64,000 bases of DNA from Sphingobium soli (GCF_020782245.1 NZ_JAJGNP010000004.1:186001-250000), one strand, 5' to 3'. Positions 1-8,985 are shown, counted from the first letter of the stretch. Notes: generated from the letters alone by a model not told the origin. Translations and numbers: made by a program.

Positions 1-255
1 CTTTCCTAGCCTAGCATATCTGACAACATCAATGGTATCGTCGGTGATAGCGCCAGTAAGAAGAATTTAGCTTCCACTCGTTCTGACTTGCCATATCCCG
101 CGAGACGCTTCCCCATCGTCTTGCGGTTCGTCATTTGCCAAAGCGCAGCTTCCTGTTGATTGCTCCATCGGCTTAAAAGGCGTTTGACAGAGCGAAATAG
201 CATAGGGTTTAATCTACTTCGGTCTTGAATGGCCGCAAGTGGTCGTATTCGGCCC
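1..255. other. Lower-GC edge region, no supported gene
   Basis: This stretch is visibly richer in A and T than the rest of the window. A minus-strand reading frame runs through it (stop near position 6, an internal ATG near 203) and would give about 65 basic residues. It has no clear ribosome binding site and no motif I recognise. It lies downstream of the moaE stop. It may be the tail of an acquired segment or a degenerate gene that continues beyond the window edge. I do not call a gene. Confidence 0.4.
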
Positions 256-699
256 TCAGCCGCCCCATTCCTTCGCCTTCGCCTCATCTTCCGCGCGTGC
301 TTCCACCCATTCCGTCGCGCCGCCTTCAAAATGCTCCTTCTTCCAGAAGGGCGCGTGGGATTTCAGCCAGTCGATGAGGAAGGCGCAGCTTTCTAGCGCA
401 GCGGTGCGGTGGCGGGAGGCAGTGCCGACGAAGACGATCCGCGCGCCCGGCTCCAGCCGGCCGACCCGATGGATGACGCTGACCCCAAGCAGCGGCCAGC
501 GCGCCATCGCATCCTCGGCGATTCGCGCCACCTGCGCCTGCGTCATGGCCGGATAATGTTCCAGTTCCAGCGCCAGCAGGCCATCGCCCCCGCGCACCAC
601 GCCGGTGAAACTGGCGACCCCGCCGCCGCCCAGCGCCTCCAGCGCGGCCAGTTCACCCGCGACGTCGAAATCCTGCACCTGGATCACGACCCGGTTCAT
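256..699 (-). CDS. moaE: Molybdopterin synthase catalytic subunit MoaE
   Basis: MoaE is the large subunit of molybdopterin synthase. It transfers sulfur from the MoaD C-terminal thiocarboxylate to cyclic pyranopterin monophosphate in molybdenum cofactor synthesis in the cytosol. The 147-residue protein has the family hallmarks: FTGVVRG near residue 31, LELEHYPAMT, RVGRLEPG, and the C-terminal stretch SRHRTAALESCAF followed by a lysine-rich KKEH, where the active-site lysines lie. The length is normal for the family. Its ATG overlaps the moaD stop by four bases (ATGA), so the two subunits are probably made by coupled translation. It is the last gene of a pgsA-moaD-moaE run. Identity is secure. 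Confidence 0.95.
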   Translation of the reverse strand: MNRVVIQVQDFDVAGELAALEALGGGGVASFTGVVRGGDGLLALELEHYPAMTQAQVARIAEDAMARWPLLGVSVIHRVGRLEPGARIVFVGTASRHRTAALESCAFLIDWLKSHAPFWKKEHFEGGATEWVEARAEDEAKAKEWGG

Positions 700-962
700 C
701 CGCCCGTCACCGGCGGAAACAGCGCAATCTCCCGTGCGTCGCCGATCGGGGTTTCGAGCGGCGCAAACCGCTGGTCGATCGCCGCGCGCAGCCGGGCGGG
801 ATCGCCCAGCGCCTGCGCATAGCCGCCGCCGCGCGCCGCCAGCATCGCGACCAAATCCGCGACGGTGGCGCCGGCCTGCGCCCGCTCCACCTGCTCCTCG
901 TCGCGGCCAATGGCTTCGCGCACCCAGGCGAAATAGACGATGGTGAGCGTCGCCATGGCCAT
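696..962 (-). CDS. moaD: Molybdopterin synthase sulfur carrier subunit MoaD
   Basis: This small ubiquitin-like protein carries the sulfur used by MoaE. The protein is 88 residues if it starts at 962, where the start overlaps the pgsA stop (TGATG), or 86 residues if it starts at the second ATG at 956. Neither start has a strong Shine-Dalgarno sequence, so coupling to pgsA is likely. The C-terminus ends in PPVTGG, and the terminal Gly-Gly is the residue pair that is adenylated and thiocarboxylated in this family. The beta-grasp pattern begins with TLTIVYFAWVRE. It pairs with moaE immediately downstream. Confidence 0.93.
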   Translation of the reverse strand: MAMATLTIVYFAWVREAIGRDEEQVERAQAGATVADLVAMLAARGGGYAQALGDPARLRAAIDQRFAPLETPIGDAREIALFPPVTGG

Positions 963-1525
963 CAATCCATATGGCTGATGCCGACGCGCAGATAATCCCA
1001 GCCGGTGATCAGCGTCAGGATCGCGGCGGCCCACAGGGTCGCGATCCCGACCATCTGCACGAAGGGAAATTGCGGCACCGCCCCCGCCAGGATCAGCGCG
1101 CCGAGCGCAATCAGCTGGAAGGTCGTCTTCCACTTGGCGAGCCTGGACACCGGCACCGACACTTGCAATCCGGCGAGAAATTCGCGCAGGCCCGACACGG
1201 CGATTTCGCGCAGCAATATGATCATCGCGGCGACGATGTGCAGGCCAGCAATGTCGCGCGTCGCCGCCAGCATCAAAATCACCGCGCCGACCATGATCTT
1301 GTCCGCGATCGGGTCCAGAAACACGCCCAGTTTCGACACCGTGCCCTGCGCGCGCGCCAGATAGCCGTCGAAATAATCGGTAATGCCCATGAGGCAGTAT
1401 AGCGCGAAGGCGAGCGTATAGCCGGTCGTCCAGCGCGCACCCAGTTCCGCCGGCCACAGCAGCGCGACGAGCAACGGAACGGTCAGGATGCGCGAAAGCG
1501 TCAGCAGGTTGGGCAGCGTCAGCAT
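962..1525 (-). CDS. pgsA: CDP-diacylglycerol--glycerol-3-phosphate 3-phosphatidyltransferase
   Basis: PgsA makes phosphatidylglycerophosphate from CDP-diacylglycerol and glycerol 3-phosphate, the committed step to phosphatidylglycerol and cardiolipin at the inner membrane. The 187-residue protein has the CDP-alcohol phosphatidyltransferase signature DYFDGYLAR, then a spaced G, then FLDPIADK, with the aspartates that bind metal. Several hydrophobic membrane segments surround it. I chose the ATG at 1525 because the protein then begins MLTLPNLLTLSRI, the usual N-terminus. The frame is open farther upstream to 1609, but that extension is not typical. It heads an operon with moaD and moaE. Confidence 0.93.
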   Translation of the reverse strand: MLTLPNLLTLSRILTVPLLVALLWPAELGARWTTGYTLAFALYCLMGITDYFDGYLARAQGTVSKLGVFLDPIADKIMVGAVILMLAATRDIAGLHIVAAMIILLREIAVSGLREFLAGLQVSVPVSRLAKWKTTFQLIALGALILAGAVPQFPFVQMVGIATLWAAAILTLITGWDYLRVGISHMD

Positions 1526-1680
1526 GGGCGCGGACTGCCACAGTCCGGCGCTGCGCACAAGCAGCAGCGAAGCCAGGCGAAAATGGCGCGCCCCGACGAC
1601 GCGCCGCAAGCATTGGACATGGACGCCGCCAACCGCTAGACCCCGCCCCGGTCGCTAACGGGAAAGAAGATCCCCCATAC

Positions 1681-2991
1681 ATGCAAGCCTCGCTCAGGCT
1701 CCTGAACAAGCGCCGTTTCCTGCCGCTTTTCGTCACTCAATTGCTTGGCGCGTTCAACGACAATCTGTTCAAGAACGCGATGGTGCTGTTCGTCGTGTAC
1801 CAGGTGTATAACGACGAAAAGTCCGAAACCTGGTTCAGCGCGCTGGCGACGGGCCTGTTCATCCTGCCCTTCTTCCTGTTGTCCGCGCTATCCGGACAAT
1901 TGGCCGACCAGCGCGACAAGGCGGTCATCATCCGCTGGGTGAAGGGGGCCGAAATCGCGATCATGACGGTGGGCGCGGTCGGGCTGGCGCTGATCTGGAG
2001 CGGCATCACCGTCCATACGCTGGCGATCCCGCTCTTGCTGGCGGCGCTGTTCGCCATGGGCATCCACTCCACCTTCTTCGGCCCGATCAAATATGCGATT
2101 TTGCCACAGCATCTGCATGAGGACGAAGTGCTGGGGGGCACCGGGCTGGTGGAGGCCGGCACCTATATCGCGATCCTGGCGGGCACCATCCTGGCGGGCC
2201 TTATCCCGGTCGAAGTCGCCGCCATCTGCATCATTGCGACCGCGGTGATCGGCTATATCGCGGGGCGTCAGGTGCCGCCCGCGCCATCCATGCTGGACGC
2301 ACAGCCGATCGACTTTCACATCATCCGCTCGTCCATCGCGCTGGTGCGCGGCACCATGCATATCCGCCGCCTGTTCCTGGCCATCATGGCGATCAGCCTG
2401 TTCTGGGCGGTCGGATCGATCCTGTTCATCCAGTTTCCCCCGCTGGTGAAAAATGTGCTGACCGCCGACAAGCCGGTCGCCAGCCTGTTCCTCGCCATTT
2501 TTTCCATCGGCATCGCCATCGGATCGGTTGCGATCAACCGACTGTTGCAGGGTCATGTATCCGCCAAATATGCGCCCGCGTCGGTGATCGGCATGGGGCT
2601 GTGCATCGTCGCCTTCCATATTGTGTGCGACTTGTGGGCGCCCGCGCCGAATGGACAGATGCTGTCGCTGTCGGAATTTATGGCGCACCCGCTGGCGCTG
2701 CCGCTCTCGCTCTGCCTGCTGGGCGTGGCGACCTTTGGCGGCATGTTCGTGGTGCCCCTCTACGCGTTCCTCACCACCACGGTCGAAAAATGCGAGGCGG
2801 CGCGGACCGTTGCCGCCAATAATATCGTCAACAGCGGCGCCATGGTGATCGGGTCGCTCTGCGCCATCGGCCTCAGCATCGCGGGCGTGTCGGTGGTGAT
2901 GCAATTGCTGCTGGTCGCCATCCTGTCGCTGCCCTGCGCGGCGATGGCTTGGAAACTGCACAAGGCATGCGACGGCCCGATTTGTCACTGA
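1681..2991 (+). CDS. MFS transporter, lysophospholipid transporter LplT-like
   Basis: This is a 436-residue membrane protein of the major facilitator superfamily with about 12 hydrophobic segments. The N-terminal pattern LLNKRRFLPLFVTQ followed by GAFNDNLFKNA matches the LplT family and the transporter half of the fused 2-acyl-glycerophosphoethanolamine acyltransferase proteins. Members flip lysophospholipids inward across the inner membrane for re-acylation. The acyltransferase and acyl-ACP synthetase domains found fused in some alphaproteobacteria are absent here, and no acyltransferase gene is adjacent. Substrate is inferred from family only. It is transcribed divergently from pgsA, another phospholipid gene. 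Confidence 0.8.
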   Translation: MQASLRLLNKRRFLPLFVTQLLGAFNDNLFKNAMVLFVVYQVYNDEKSETWFSALATGLFILPFFLLSALSGQLADQRDKAVIIRWVKGAEIAIMTVGAVGLALIWSGITVHTLAIPLLLAALFAMGIHSTFFGPIKYAILPQHLHEDEVLGGTGLVEAGTYIAILAGTILAGLIPVEVAAICIIATAVIGYIAGRQVPPAPSMLDAQPIDFHIIRSSIALVRGTMHIRRLFLAIMAISLFWAVGSILFIQFPPLVKNVLTADKPVASLFLAIFSIGIAIGSVAINRLLQGHVSAKYAPASVIGMGLCIVAFHIVCDLWAPAPNGQMLSLSEFMAHPLALPLSLCLLGVATFGGMFVVPLYAFLTTTVEKCEAARTVAANNIVNSGAMVIGSLCAIGLSIAGVSVVMQLLLVAILSLPCAAMAWKLHKACDGPICH

Positions 2992-3017
2992 TACGGCCAG
3001 AACAGCCGCGCCAGGCT

Positions 3018-3218
3018 TCAGAAGATGAAGCTGTAGAAGGCGGTGAAAAAGGCGCAGAAGCTCAACGCAAACAATTTCCAGTCCTTGTCGTCATCCGCCA
3101 GCTTGCGGGTCGGCGGCGCACCGTCGTAGCGCACGCGCAGCACATGGGCGGGCAGGCTCTGCCGGAAAGGGTGGCGGGCCGATTCGGTCGTGAGGACGAG
3201 AGGACGGTTTCGCATCAT
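3018..3218 (-). CDS. Small protein with one C-terminal membrane segment, unknown function
   Basis: The 66-residue reading frame starts at one of two adjacent ATGs (3218 or 3215). It has a basic, polar N-terminal half with RVRYDG and LADDDKDWKLF. It ends in a strongly hydrophobic segment (ALSFCAFFTAFYSFIF) that would make a tail-anchored membrane helix. I cannot assign a function. The organised polar-then-hydrophobic layout, the divergent position relative to the penicillin-binding protein gene, and the lack of a competing gene make it more likely real than a chance frame. No strong ribosome binding site is visible. Confidence 0.6.
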   Translation of the reverse strand: MMRNRPLVLTTESARHPFRQSLPAHVLRVRYDGAPPTRKLADDDKDWKLFALSFCAFFTAFYSFIF

Positions 3219-3224
3219 GCGTCG

Positions 3225-3239
3225 TTAACGAATAATTTA
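3225..3239. promoter_or_regulatory. Possible CtrA-like half-palindrome in divergent promoter region
   Basis: The sequence TTAA, seven bases, then TTTA lies between the small membrane protein gene and the penicillin-binding protein gene. The CtrA consensus in alphaproteobacteria is TTAA-N7-TTAA, so one base differs. In this GC-rich genome such an AT-rich box is uncommon, but a single imperfect match is weak evidence. Confidence 0.22.
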
Positions 3240-3323
3240 CCATTTGTGCCATGCCTTCGTGACCGCAATTTGCCAATGTCCCGTCACGGGACAGGCTTGA
3301 CTGTATGGCATGAATAACACAGC

Positions 3324-5378
3324 ATGAGCGAACCGATGAACGACACTCGCCCCGTCGAGCCGGCTCCGCTGCCGCCACGCGCCTTTGGCGCTGGTCCGCC
3401 GAGCGCCTTCGCGCCGCCCTCACCCTGGCGGCGCAGGGTGCAGATTTTCGGCTGGATGCTGGCGGTCCTTCTCGCGCTGCTAATGATCCTGGTCGCCTGG
3501 CTGGCGATCACCGCACCGCTGTCCCGCTCGCTCAAGCCCATCGTCCCGCCCAGCATCAGTTTGATGTCGGCGGACGGTCATCTGATCGCACGGCGTGGGG
3601 CCATCATCGATACGCCGGTGACGATGACCGAATTGCCGCCTCATGTGCCGCAAGCGTTCATGGCGATCGAGGACCGGCGCTTCCCCACCCATTGGGGCAT
3701 CGATCCGCGCGGCGTTGCGCGGGCGATGTGGCATAACCTCTGGTCCGATGGTGCGTCGCAGGGGGGCAGCACCATCACCCAGCAACTGGCCAAGGGCGTG
3801 TTCCTTTCAAGCGACCGGACGCTTGGCCGCAAGGCGCGCGAGGCGCTGATCGCGCTCTGGCTGGAGGTCTGGCTGACCAAGGATCAGATCATGGAGCGCT
3901 ATCTCTCCAACGTCTATTTCGGTGACAATGTCTATGGCCTGCGCGCGGCCGCTCGCCATTATTTTAATCGCGTGCCCGCGCGCCTCACCGTGCCGCAGGC
4001 GGCGATGCTGGCCGGCCTGCTCAAGGCGCCGTCCCGCCTTGCACCCACCGGGAATTTGTCCGGCGCGCGCGCGCGCGCCGCGCTGGTGACGCAGGCGATG
4101 GTCGATGCGGGCTATCTGACCCAGGAAGAACGCAACCGGCTGCGCCCGGCGCGGCTCGACGTGCATGACGATCCGGACGCCACCAGCGGCACCTATTTCG
4201 CCGATTGGGTGCTGCCCATCGCCCGCGATCGCGCGGGCGCGGTCTATGGCGAACAGCAAATCGAAACCACGCTCGACTGGCGCATCCAGCGCCTTGCCGA
4301 AGCCGCCGTGCGGCGTGCGCCACTCGGGAAGGCGCAAGCCGCGCTGGTGGCGATGAAGCCGGACGGCAGCGTCGTCGCCATGGTGGGTGGCAAAAATTAT
4401 GCGAAGAGCAGCTTCAACCGCGCGGTGCAGGCAAAACGCCAGCCCGGATCAACCTTCAAGCTGTTCGTCTACCTCGCCGCCTTTCGCGCCGGCATGACGC
4501 CCGACGACATGGTGGACGACACGCCCTTCACCTCCGGCAGCTATCGGCCCGCCAATCATGGCGGCAAATATCGCGGCCGCATTACTCTGCGCCAGGCGTT
4601 CGCCGCCTCCAGCAATGTCGCGGCGGTGCGCCTGACGCAGCAGGTGGGTATCGACAATGTCATCAAAGTCGCGCGCGACCTGGGCGTCACCGCGCCCTTG
4701 ACCGAGGATCTGAGCCTTGCGCTTGGCACATCGGAAATTCCTCTCATCGAACTGGCCGAAGCCTATGCAGCGGTCGCGGCCGGCAGCTATCCGGTCGTGG
4801 CCCACGGCCTCCCGCCCGAGAACGAAGGCTGGTTCGCGCGGCTGATGCAGCGTCAGCGGCGGTTCAGCGAAAATCAGCTCGCCATGATCCGCGATCTCCT
4901 CTCCTCCGCAGCCAATCGCGGCACAGGCAGCGCCGCTGCGCTGCGCACCAGCACCTTTGGCAAGACCGGAACGACGCAGGACAGCCGTGACGCCATTTTC
5001 GTCGGCTATGCCGGCGGGCTGGTGACAGCGGTATGGATCGGCAATGACGACAATAGCCCGCTTCCCGGCGGCGCGGCGGGCGGCGGCGTGCCCGCGCGCA
5101 TCTGGCGCAATTTCATGAGCGGCGCGATCAACGAACCGGTCGAGGACGCGCCGGAGGAGACGCAGGACGCCGATCTGGTCAATGCCATCGCCAACATCAC
5201 GGTGGAAACCGGCATCGGCAATGTCGGGCTGGGCGTGGATGAAGATGGCATGACCGTCAATCTCGGCCCGAATCAGTTGCGCATCCCGTCCGACCAGCCC
5301 CTCCCTGGTCCGCCGGTCAATGCGCCTCCGCCGCCGATCGCGCGCACCCAGCCTTCCGGCGAGGACGAAGGTCCATGA
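3324..5378 (+). CDS. Bifunctional penicillin-binding protein, class A (PBP1A-like)
   Basis: This 684-residue enzyme polymerises lipid II into glycan strands and cross-links them in the periplasm. A proline-rich cytoplasmic tail precedes a single membrane anchor at about residues 41-62. The GT51 transglycosylase domain follows, with EDRRF (Glu116) and GGSTITQQLAK near 148. The transpeptidase domain carries all three active-site motifs: STFK with Ser376, SSN near 429, and KTGTT with Lys547. The C-terminus is proline-rich and acidic. Both catalytic domains look intact. It could be named pbpC- or mrcA-like, but the subclass cannot be settled by eye. Confidence 0.93.
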   Translation: MSEPMNDTRPVEPAPLPPRAFGAGPPSAFAPPSPWRRRVQIFGWMLAVLLALLMILVAWLAITAPLSRSLKPIVPPSISLMSADGHLIARRGAIIDTPVTMTELPPHVPQAFMAIEDRRFPTHWGIDPRGVARAMWHNLWSDGASQGGSTITQQLAKGVFLSSDRTLGRKAREALIALWLEVWLTKDQIMERYLSNVYFGDNVYGLRAAARHYFNRVPARLTVPQAAMLAGLLKAPSRLAPTGNLSGARARAALVTQAMVDAGYLTQEERNRLRPARLDVHDDPDATSGTYFADWVLPIARDRAGAVYGEQQIETTLDWRIQRLAEAAVRRAPLGKAQAALVAMKPDGSVVAMVGGKNYAKSSFNRAVQAKRQPGSTFKLFVYLAAFRAGMTPDDMVDDTPFTSGSYRPANHGGKYRGRITLRQAFAASSNVAAVRLTQQVGIDNVIKVARDLGVTAPLTEDLSLALGTSEIPLIELAEAYAAVAAGSYPVVAHGLPPENEGWFARLMQRQRRFSENQLAMIRDLLSSAANRGTGSAAALRTSTFGKTGTTQDSRDAIFVGYAGGLVTAVWIGNDDNSPLPGGAAGGGVPARIWRNFMSGAINEPVEDAPEETQDADLVNAIANITVETGIGNVGLGVDEDGMTVNLGPNQLRIPSDQPLPGPPVNAPPPPIARTQPSGEDEGP

Positions 5379-5484
5379 TTCCAGCTTTCGCACTGTTTTG
5401 CGTGGTTAACCGGTGATTGAGAGGTGACGCGCCTGTCCGACGCCGCCTATCCGATTTCACATTCAAGCAATTTCAATGATATAA

Positions 5485-5515
5485 GGGCTGCCCACTCTTT
5501 GAAAGAGGGCAGCCC
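5485..5515 (+). promoter_or_regulatory. Hairpin enclosing the ribosome binding site of the hybrid kinase gene
   Basis: GGGCTGCC (5485-5492) pairs perfectly with GGCAGCCC (5508-5515). Inside it, CTCTT (5495-5499) pairs with AAGAG (5503-5507), leaving a two-base bulge (CA) and a three-base loop (TGA). The purine stretch AAAGAGGG that could act as the ribosome binding site lies in the 3' arm, and the ATG at 5516 follows the last paired base directly. There is no T-run, so it is not a typical terminator. It could control translation. An alternative ATG at 5531, with AGGGA just before it, would escape this hairpin. Confidence 0.5.
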
Positions 5516-7213
5516 ATGACCAGGGAACTGATGAGCGTGCGCAGTTCGGAGCAGAAGGCGCTGGCTGCGCGATGGACGATCGCCGCAGAAGCCATGGAGG
5601 CGCTGGCCGGCGCGCGATCGCTAGACGCAATCGTCAATGTCCTGCGCGCCTTTGCCCGGCGCGCCGTCGGCGCGGACGGCATCGCGGTCATCCTGCGCGA
5701 AGGCGGCCTGTGCCATTATGTCGCCGAGGATTCGATGGCGCCGCTCTGGTCAGGGCAGCGTTTCCCCGCCGGCAATTGCGTGTCGGGTTGGGCCATGCGC
5801 CATGGCGAAACCGCCATCATCCCCGACATATTCAATGATCCGCGGGTGCCCGTCACCGCTTATGAGCAGACTTTCGTGCGATCCATGGTGATGGTGCCGA
5901 TCGGCCGCAGCGAAGCGACGGCGGCGGTCGGCGCCTATTGGTCCGAACAGGGCGAGCCGACCGACAATGAAATCGCCCTGCTGGAAGCGCTGGCCCGCGC
6001 TGCCGCCACTGCGCTGGAAAATGGGCGGCTGTTCGCTGCGCTCGAATCGCTCAATGACCAGCTTGACCAGAGGGTGCAGGAACGAACGCAGGAACTGGAG
6101 CAGTCGCAGGACATGCTGCGCCAGCTTCAGAAGATGGAGGTGATGGGACAACTGACCGGCCATGTCGCCCATGACTTCAATAATCTGCTGACCCCGATCA
6201 TCGCCGGCCTGGACCTCATCCTGTCGCCACGGCGCACCCCCGAATCGATTGACCGTCATGCCGGCATGGCGCTGCAGGCGGCCGAGTCGGCGCAGATCCT
6301 GGTGCAGCGGCTGCTGACCTTCGCCCGTCGCCAGCCCCTTTCGCCCACCGCGGTCCACTTGCCCGATCTCCTTGCGGGGATGGAGGCGCTGCTTGCCAGC
6401 ACGCTCGGCCCGCGCATCACGCTGTCGACTGACCTGCCTGCCGACCTTCCCCCGGTTCGTGCCGATGCCAACCAGCTCGAGCTGGCGATCCTGAACCTGG
6501 CGATCAACAGCCGCGATGCGATGCCGGATGGCGGCACGCTTACCATCGAAGCCGAGCGGCTTTCGCCACCCCAAGGCCTCGCGCCGGGCGACTATGTCCG
6601 CATCACCATCCGGGACACTGGCACCGGCATGACGCCAGATGTACGCAAGGCTGCCATAGAGCCATTTTTCACGACCAAGACGGGGGGTCATGGCCTGGGC
6701 CTGTCGATGGCGCACGGCCTGGCTGGCCAGCTTGGCGGCACGCTCCAGATCGACAGTGAAGAAGGCGTGGGCGCCGCCATCCTGCTATGGCTACCGGTGG
6801 AACAGAATATTGCACAAACCGGCGATCCCGACCAGCCGCAACCGGGCGAACGCCGCCAGACCGGGAAGCTGCTCCTCGTCGACGACAATGCCCTGGTTCG
6901 CGCCAGCACGCGCGATATGCTGGCCGAGATGGGCTATGATGTCGTCGACGTCGATCATGCCGAACTGGCGCTCAGCATGATCGACGCGGGCTATCGCCCC
7001 GACATCGTCGTCACCGACCATGTGATGCCAGGCATGACCGGCGCCGAACTGGCGATCCGGCTGCGCTGCGATCATCCGGACATCGCCTTGCTCATCATTT
7101 CGGGCTATCAGGGGATAGACCTGATCGCGCCCGACATCGTGCGCCTGTCCAAGCCCTTCCGCCCGTCGCACCTGCAAGCCAGCATCTCAGCCGCGCGCGC
7201 CCAGCGCGCCTGA
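5516..7213 (+). CDS. Hybrid sensor histidine kinase with GAF and receiver domains
   Basis: The 565-residue protein has no membrane segment, so it is probably a cytosolic sensor. A GAF domain covers about residues 25-170 (with RFPAGNCVSGW and VPIGRSEA). A coiled-coil linker covers about 175-208. A HisKA dimerisation domain has the phospho-acceptor in GHVAHDFNN (His219). A HATPase domain follows, with NLAINSRDAM (N box), DTGTGM (G1) and GHGLGLSMAHG (G2). The receiver domain from about 450 has Asp501 in VVTDHVMPGM. No separate response regulator gene is adjacent, so its output partner is unknown. The signal sensed is not evident. Met6 at 5531 is an alternative start. Confidence 0.9.
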   Translation: MTRELMSVRSSEQKALAARWTIAAEAMEALAGARSLDAIVNVLRAFARRAVGADGIAVILREGGLCHYVAEDSMAPLWSGQRFPAGNCVSGWAMRHGETAIIPDIFNDPRVPVTAYEQTFVRSMVMVPIGRSEATAAVGAYWSEQGEPTDNEIALLEALARAAATALENGRLFAALESLNDQLDQRVQERTQELEQSQDMLRQLQKMEVMGQLTGHVAHDFNNLLTPIIAGLDLILSPRRTPESIDRHAGMALQAAESAQILVQRLLTFARRQPLSPTAVHLPDLLAGMEALLASTLGPRITLSTDLPADLPPVRADANQLELAILNLAINSRDAMPDGGTLTIEAERLSPPQGLAPGDYVRITIRDTGTGMTPDVRKAAIEPFFTTKTGGHGLGLSMAHGLAGQLGGTLQIDSEEGVGAAILLWLPVEQNIAQTGDPDQPQPGERRQTGKLLLVDDNALVRASTRDMLAEMGYDVVDVDHAELALSMIDAGYRPDIVVTDHVMPGMTGAELAIRLRCDHPDIALLIISGYQGIDLIAPDIVRLSKPFRPSHLQASISAARAQRA

Positions 7214-7233
7214 CATCACCCGCCGCCATAGGC

Positions 7234-8421
7234 TCAGAGCGCCTGCCCCGCCGCCCAGCCGCTCGCCCAGGCCCATTGGAAATTATAGCCGCCCAGCCAT
7301 CCGGTCACGTCCACCGCCTCACCGATGGCATAAAGGCCGGGCACCCGCGTTGCTTCCATCGTGCGGGAAGACAGGCCGGCGGTAGCAATGCCCCCTACCG
7401 TGACTTCGGCCTTGGCATAGCCCTCCGTCCCCGACGGCGTGAAGGGCCAGTCCGCCAGTCGCGCGGCCAATTGCCGCAACGCCTTGTCGCTCAGCGCGCC
7501 CAGCTCCCCCTGCACCCCGGCCCGCTCCAGCAGAGCGTCGGCCAACCGTTCGGGCAACGCCTGCCCCAGCAGCTTGCGCACCTGCGTGCGCGGTCGCGCC
7601 CGCTTTTCCTCCAACAGCCAGTCCGCACCGCGATCCGGCAGAAAATCGACCTGGATCGGCGTGCGATGCTGCCAATAGGAACTGATCTGCAACATCGCCG
7701 GCCCCGACAGGCCGCGATGCGTGAACAGCGCGGCCTCGCGAAAGCGAATCTTGCCCCATCGCACGCCCACATCCGCCGACACGCCCGACAGCGCCTGGAA
7801 CAGCGCATCGTCCGGTCCCAGCGTAAACGGCACCAGCGCCGGGCGCGGTTGCACCACCGACAGGCCAAAGTGTCGGGCCACGTCATAGGCAAAGCCGCTC
7901 GCGCCCATCTTGGGGATGGACGGCCCACCCGTCGCCAGGACCAGCGCGGGCGCGCGATGCTCCCGCTCGCCCACGCGAACGCGATACTGGCCGTCGCCAT
8001 GGTCGATGTTCGTCACGGCCGCGCCCAGAATCATGGTGACGCCACCCGCATCGCATTCGGCCTGCAACATCTCCACGATCTGCCGCGCCGAACCGTCGCA
8101 GAATAATTGCCCCAGCGTTTTCTCATGCCAGGCAATGCCATAAAGCTCGACCAGCGCCAGAAAATCCTGCGCGCTGTAACGTCCCAGCGCGGACTTGGCG
8201 AAATGCGGATTGGCCGACAGATAGCGGTCGGGGGCGGTATGGATATTGGTGAAATTGCACCGACCGCCGCCCGAAATCAGAATTTTCTTGCCCGGTGCAT
8301 CGGCATGATCGACCAGCAGCACGCGCCGTCCCCGCTGCCCCGCAACCGCCGCACACATCATCCCCGCCGCGCCCGCGCCCAGAATGATGGCGTCCCATTG
8401 CTGCTGGTCCCCGCTTTCCAT
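7234..8421 (-). CDS. FAD/NAD(P)-dependent oxidoreductase, BaiN/HI0933 family
   Basis: This 395-residue flavoprotein begins with a Rossmann dinucleotide-binding motif (GAGAAGMMCA, near residue 16). It also has the family signatures KKILISGGGRCNFTN and ATGGPSIPKMGASG, and ends with the second FAD contact GEAVDVTGWLGGYNFQWAW. These identify the HI0933/YhiN/BaiN group. Proposed roles for members include reduction of unsaturated or modified substrates, but most are uncharacterised. The ATG overlaps the stop of the upstream YaiI gene by one base (TGATG), so the two are co-translated. Its substrate in this organism is unknown. Confidence 0.88.
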   Translation of the reverse strand: MESGDQQQWDAIILGAGAAGMMCAAVAGQRGRRVLLVDHADAPGKKILISGGGRCNFTNIHTAPDRYLSANPHFAKSALGRYSAQDFLALVELYGIAWHEKTLGQLFCDGSARQIVEMLQAECDAGGVTMILGAAVTNIDHGDGQYRVRVGEREHRAPALVLATGGPSIPKMGASGFAYDVARHFGLSVVQPRPALVPFTLGPDDALFQALSGVSADVGVRWGKIRFREAALFTHRGLSGPAMLQISSYWQHRTPIQVDFLPDRGADWLLEEKRARPRTQVRKLLGQALPERLADALLERAGVQGELGALSDKALRQLAARLADWPFTPSGTEGYAKAEVTVGGIATAGLSSRTMEATRVPGLYAIGEAVDVTGWLGGYNFQWAWASGWAAGQAL

Positions 8422-8876
8422 CAGCGGCCCCGCTTCAGGCGCACCAGCGCTTCATCGAGCGCCGACAGGAACCGCGACCGGTCCGCCTTGGAAAAGGGCG
8501 GCGGCCCGCCGATCGCATCGCCGACCGCCCCCGCGCGCAAATCCGCCATGATCGCCCGCGTCGCGACCGCCGCGCCGATCGAACTGGTGGTGAAGGGTTT
8601 GCCATTGGGCGCGATCACCTGCGCCCCCGCCTTCAGGCACCGGTCCGCCAACAGGATGTCGGCGGTGATGCAGATGCTCCCCGCGCCCGCCCGCTCCGCG
8701 ATCCAGTCGTCGGCCGCATCGAAACCGTCGCTCACCACCACCCGCTCCACCAGCGGATGCGCCGGCACGCGGATGATGCTGTTGCTGACGATGGTGACAG
8801 GCACCGCATGCCGCCAGGCGACCTTGTAGATCTCGTCCTTGACGGGGCAGGCATCGGCATCGACCAGGATATTCAT
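8421..8876 (-). CDS. YaiI/YqxD family protein (UPF0178)
   Basis: The protein has 151 residues when started at the ATG at 8876, which gives the family N-terminus [18 protein letters not shown]. The frame is open a little farther upstream, but that extension is not typical. Conserved features include DADACPVK, the GADQW-type acidic patch replaced here by [23 protein letters not shown], and [14 protein letters not shown] with [15 protein letters not shown]. The fold is PIN-like, and a nuclease-type function has been suggested for the family but is not established. It is co-transcribed with the BaiN-type flavoprotein. Confidence 0.87.
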   Translation of the reverse strand: MNILVDADACPVKDEIYKVAWRHAVPVTIVSNSIIRVPAHPLVERVVVSDGFDAADDWIAERAGAGSICITADILLADRCLKAGAQVIAPNGKPFTTSSIGAAVATRAIMADLRAGAVGDAIGGPPPFSKADRSRFLSALDEALVRLKRGR

Positions 8877-8985
8877 GCCGCCCGCGATAGGCCGCGCGGC
8901 CCGGCGAAACAATGGCGGCGGCTTATTTCATCCCAGCATCCTTCCCTGCCTTCCGCAAATCGCATTCCTGTCCTACATCGGCGGT

